Source of the DNA: Lichtheimia corymbifera B2541
Taxonomy: Eukaryota > Mucoromycota > Mucoromycetes > Mucorales > Lichtheimiaceae
NCBI GenBank assembly: GCA_000697475.1
Contig: JNEU01001172.1
Location: 62,001 to 126,000, forward strand
DNA length: 64,000 nucleotides
Direction: 5' to 3'
The translations under genes and the position numbers were made by a program. Every line of letters starts with the position of its first letter. Positions within the stretch are counted from its first letter, which is position 1. This document shows positions 62,701-64,000 of this stretch, in pieces. The notes under the pieces were generated by a model, which worked only from the letters and a program-made list of their open reading frames with translations, ran no database searches and was not told where the DNA came from.

Positions 62701-63184
62701 TGGCAGCGTGGATAGTACAACACAAGCTAACACGGATGGTGCATGTTGGACTGAAGATGTATCAGATGCAGCTGTGTGGACCATTGTGGGTACTGATTGT
62801 GCTACTTACACATTTTGGGCGGCTCCACCTCTTGGCGATATCAATTCACCTTTTCTACGCACTGAGAATGGATCAGCTATTACTCCTTTCCCCACCATCA
62901 CAACAAATATCAACACTCAACAAGCAAGAAGTGACAACAATACTCTCACACTCGCTGGTGAACATCTTACTCGTGATTTGTCGGTGTGGTTTGGTGACAT
63001 CAAGGCTCCTCGCACTGAGTATCGTTCACGTGAAGCTCTCGTTTGCTCCATTCCTGACATAAACGAGTTGCTCTCAAGCCCTGTCATCACAGTCGATGAG
63101 CATGATGGTGAACGGAAACTTCCCTTGCTCCTTGTCAGAGGTGATGGCATCGTATACCGCACAGGCCAATTCTATTTGTTCTAA
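59701..63184 (+). CDS. CSL (CBF1/Su(H)/RBP-J type) transcription factor
   Basis: CSL proteins are DNA-binding factors recognising GTG(G/A)GAA; in animals they are the Notch effector, in fungi they act without Notch. Exons are 59701-61121, 61188-61603 and 61683-63184 (3339 nt, 1112 aa). The first ~450 residues are Ser/Asn/Gln/His-rich and disordered. Then come the Rel-homology N-terminal domain (ILTSKVAQKSYGTEKR joined across intron 1 to RFLCPPPTTIL), the beta-trefoil domain (NRIRSQTVSTKYLGVS; IHYNQAVVLQCVTTG) and a C-terminal Rel-like/TIG domain (TLAGEHLTRDLSVWFGDIKA ... LLLVRGDGIVYRTGQFY). DNA-contacting motifs are intact. Insertions are longer than in metazoan CSL; one includes a tandem RRGSVAD repeat. 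The long disordered head and inserts are typical of fungal CSLs such as fission yeast Cbf11/12. Confidence 0.92.
62655..62712 (+). repeat. 18-bp tandem repeat in the CSL gene encoding RRGSVAD units
   Basis: Three near-identical 18-bp units (CGTCGTGGCAGYGTGGCTGA-like) encode RRGSVAD-RRGSVAD-RRGSVD. Each unit has an R-R-x-S context typical of basophilic kinase (PKA-like) sites. Confidence 0.85.
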
Positions 63185-63544
63185 GCAACGATGTGCTTAT
63201 TAGCATTTATTTTCATGCTCTAAGCTTCTCTTTTATTCTCTACTATATATGATTTGCTTTTATCTACCTGCTTTTATCTTATGCATTTCCTTCTCTCCTA
63301 TATACTTGAAGCACCCTTCAGCTTAATTGTAGACTATATCCCTCGGATAAGAATAACCCGTGCCCCATGTATTATAATAGCGTAAATGCATCATAAAACA
63401 TTTCTCAACCATCAACACTATCATTATATATAATCTATTGCCCATAGCATGTGATCAACAGTGTTTGCATGTCTGCTATGAATGATCAAACACATCCCAT
63501 TCTATACAGGTATCTAACAAGATCAAAGCCATAAGAGACAACTG

Positions 63545-64000
63545 ACAAGATCTAATCACCCCAAAAAGGAGGCAAGTATACTATCATATATGGCCTTTGT
63601 TCAAGACACAATGAATCAATCAGACCTTTTGTCTTTCTCTCCAACCATGCATTTGCTATACCATAAACCATTCTACTATAATACAACGTACACACACTTG
63701 ACGACGTGTAGCTCAGGAAGAAGTGATATCTCTCGCATTACTTCAAAATGGTCGCCAACACAACATGGTATCTGTTAAAAGTAATCCTTTAATCCTTTAA
63801 TCCGACATCATTCACAGGAGGTAGATTTAGAGGTGTACAATGACTTGGTCCAATTGTAGTGGGGGAAGTATTGTGCAAAGGTACATGATGATGAAATTAT
63901 ACGATGCAAGGTGTGACAATCATGAACTTGGATGGTGAAGAAGATTGTACGACTAGTTGATTGGTTGCACAGAGGATTATGATAGTGGTAATTGGATGCA
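63545..64000. repeat. Diverged third copy of the palindrome-arm repeat (truncated by window end)
   Basis: The sequence parallels the left arm at about 22880-23345 in the same orientation, at roughly 80% identity by eye with small indels. Shared landmarks are TTTGTTCAAGACACAATG, GCATTTGCTATACCATAAA, GCTCAGGAAGAAG, the TAATCCTTTAATCC run and AACTTGGATGGTGAAGAA. It continues past 64000. Frames open in the arm are broken here, so the shared sequence is probably non-coding or decayed. Confidence 0.8.

Noticed and set aside
1..64000. tRNA genes
   Set aside because: I scanned intergenic regions for T-loop GTTCGAATCC-like sequence with a nearby acceptor stem and found none; the GGTTCGAG hits lie in the palindrome repeats and lack a cloverleaf.

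Overview
The window is nuclear DNA of a filamentous fungus, most likely an early-diverging lineage such as Mucoromycota; the lineage is an inference. Almost every gene is split by many introns of about 35-100 bp with GT(A/G)AGT-like donors, and genes are packed tightly on both strands. The gene set mixes general eukaryotic housekeeping genes with genes missing from budding yeast but present in animals: snurportin, ALDH7A1/antiquitin, CCDC97, a KICS2-like protein, a HEATR5/Laa1 protein and a CSL transcription factor. Exon models were built by reading splice sites and protein homology by eye. Several were checked by confirming that exon lengths sum to a whole number of codons (VTC4, snurportin, Nup85, the 7TM receptor, V-ATPase C and CSL).

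Layout. 1-3197 (-): N-terminal part of a HEATR5/Laa1 trafficking protein. 4269-6653 (+): VTC4 polyphosphate polymerase. 7151-8784 (+): MATE transporter with two reading-frame breaks. 8867-10453 (+): snurportin-1. 11793-13286 (+): secreted SGNH/GDSL hydrolase. 13287-16006: long gene-free stretch. 16007-16765 (+): C2H2 zinc-finger factor. 17484-20977 (-): GPI ethanolamine-phosphate transferase LAS21/GPI7. 21248-22421 (-): ribosomal protein eS4. 22840-26527: a very large palindrome with arms of 1694 bp that appear identical, around an imperfect centre. 26587-30672 (-): large unrecognised helical protein, divergent over only 60 bp from 30733-31790 (+), CCDC97. 31934-33938 (-): unrecognised protein. 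34837-36760 (+): ALDH7A1. 36899-37720 (-): eS7. 38218-39148 (-): eIF4E. 39834-42425 (+): Nup85. 42657-43798 (-): UPF0014 membrane protein. 44261-46999 (+): transferrin-receptor-like M28B protein with lost catalytic residues. 47070-50584 (-): seven-transmembrane receptor with a very long tail. 50932-52596 (+): V-ATPase subunit C. 52765-55288 (-): Sac1 phosphoinositide phosphatase. 57122-58900 (-): KICS2-like protein. 59701-63184 (+): CSL (RBP-J/Su(H)-type) transcription factor. 63545-64000: diverged third copy of the palindrome-arm repeat, running off the window.

The genes do not form an operon or a biosynthetic cluster. Several act on the endomembrane, vacuole and phosphate systems (Laa1, VTC4, LAS21, V-ATPase C, Sac1) or on nutrient signalling and gene control (KICS2-like, 7TM receptor, CSL, eIF4E), but linkage looks incidental. 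The strongest structural signals are the palindrome and its repeat family, and an unusually high share of GC-AG introns: about ten among roughly 120 introns placed, most with a GCAAGT donor.
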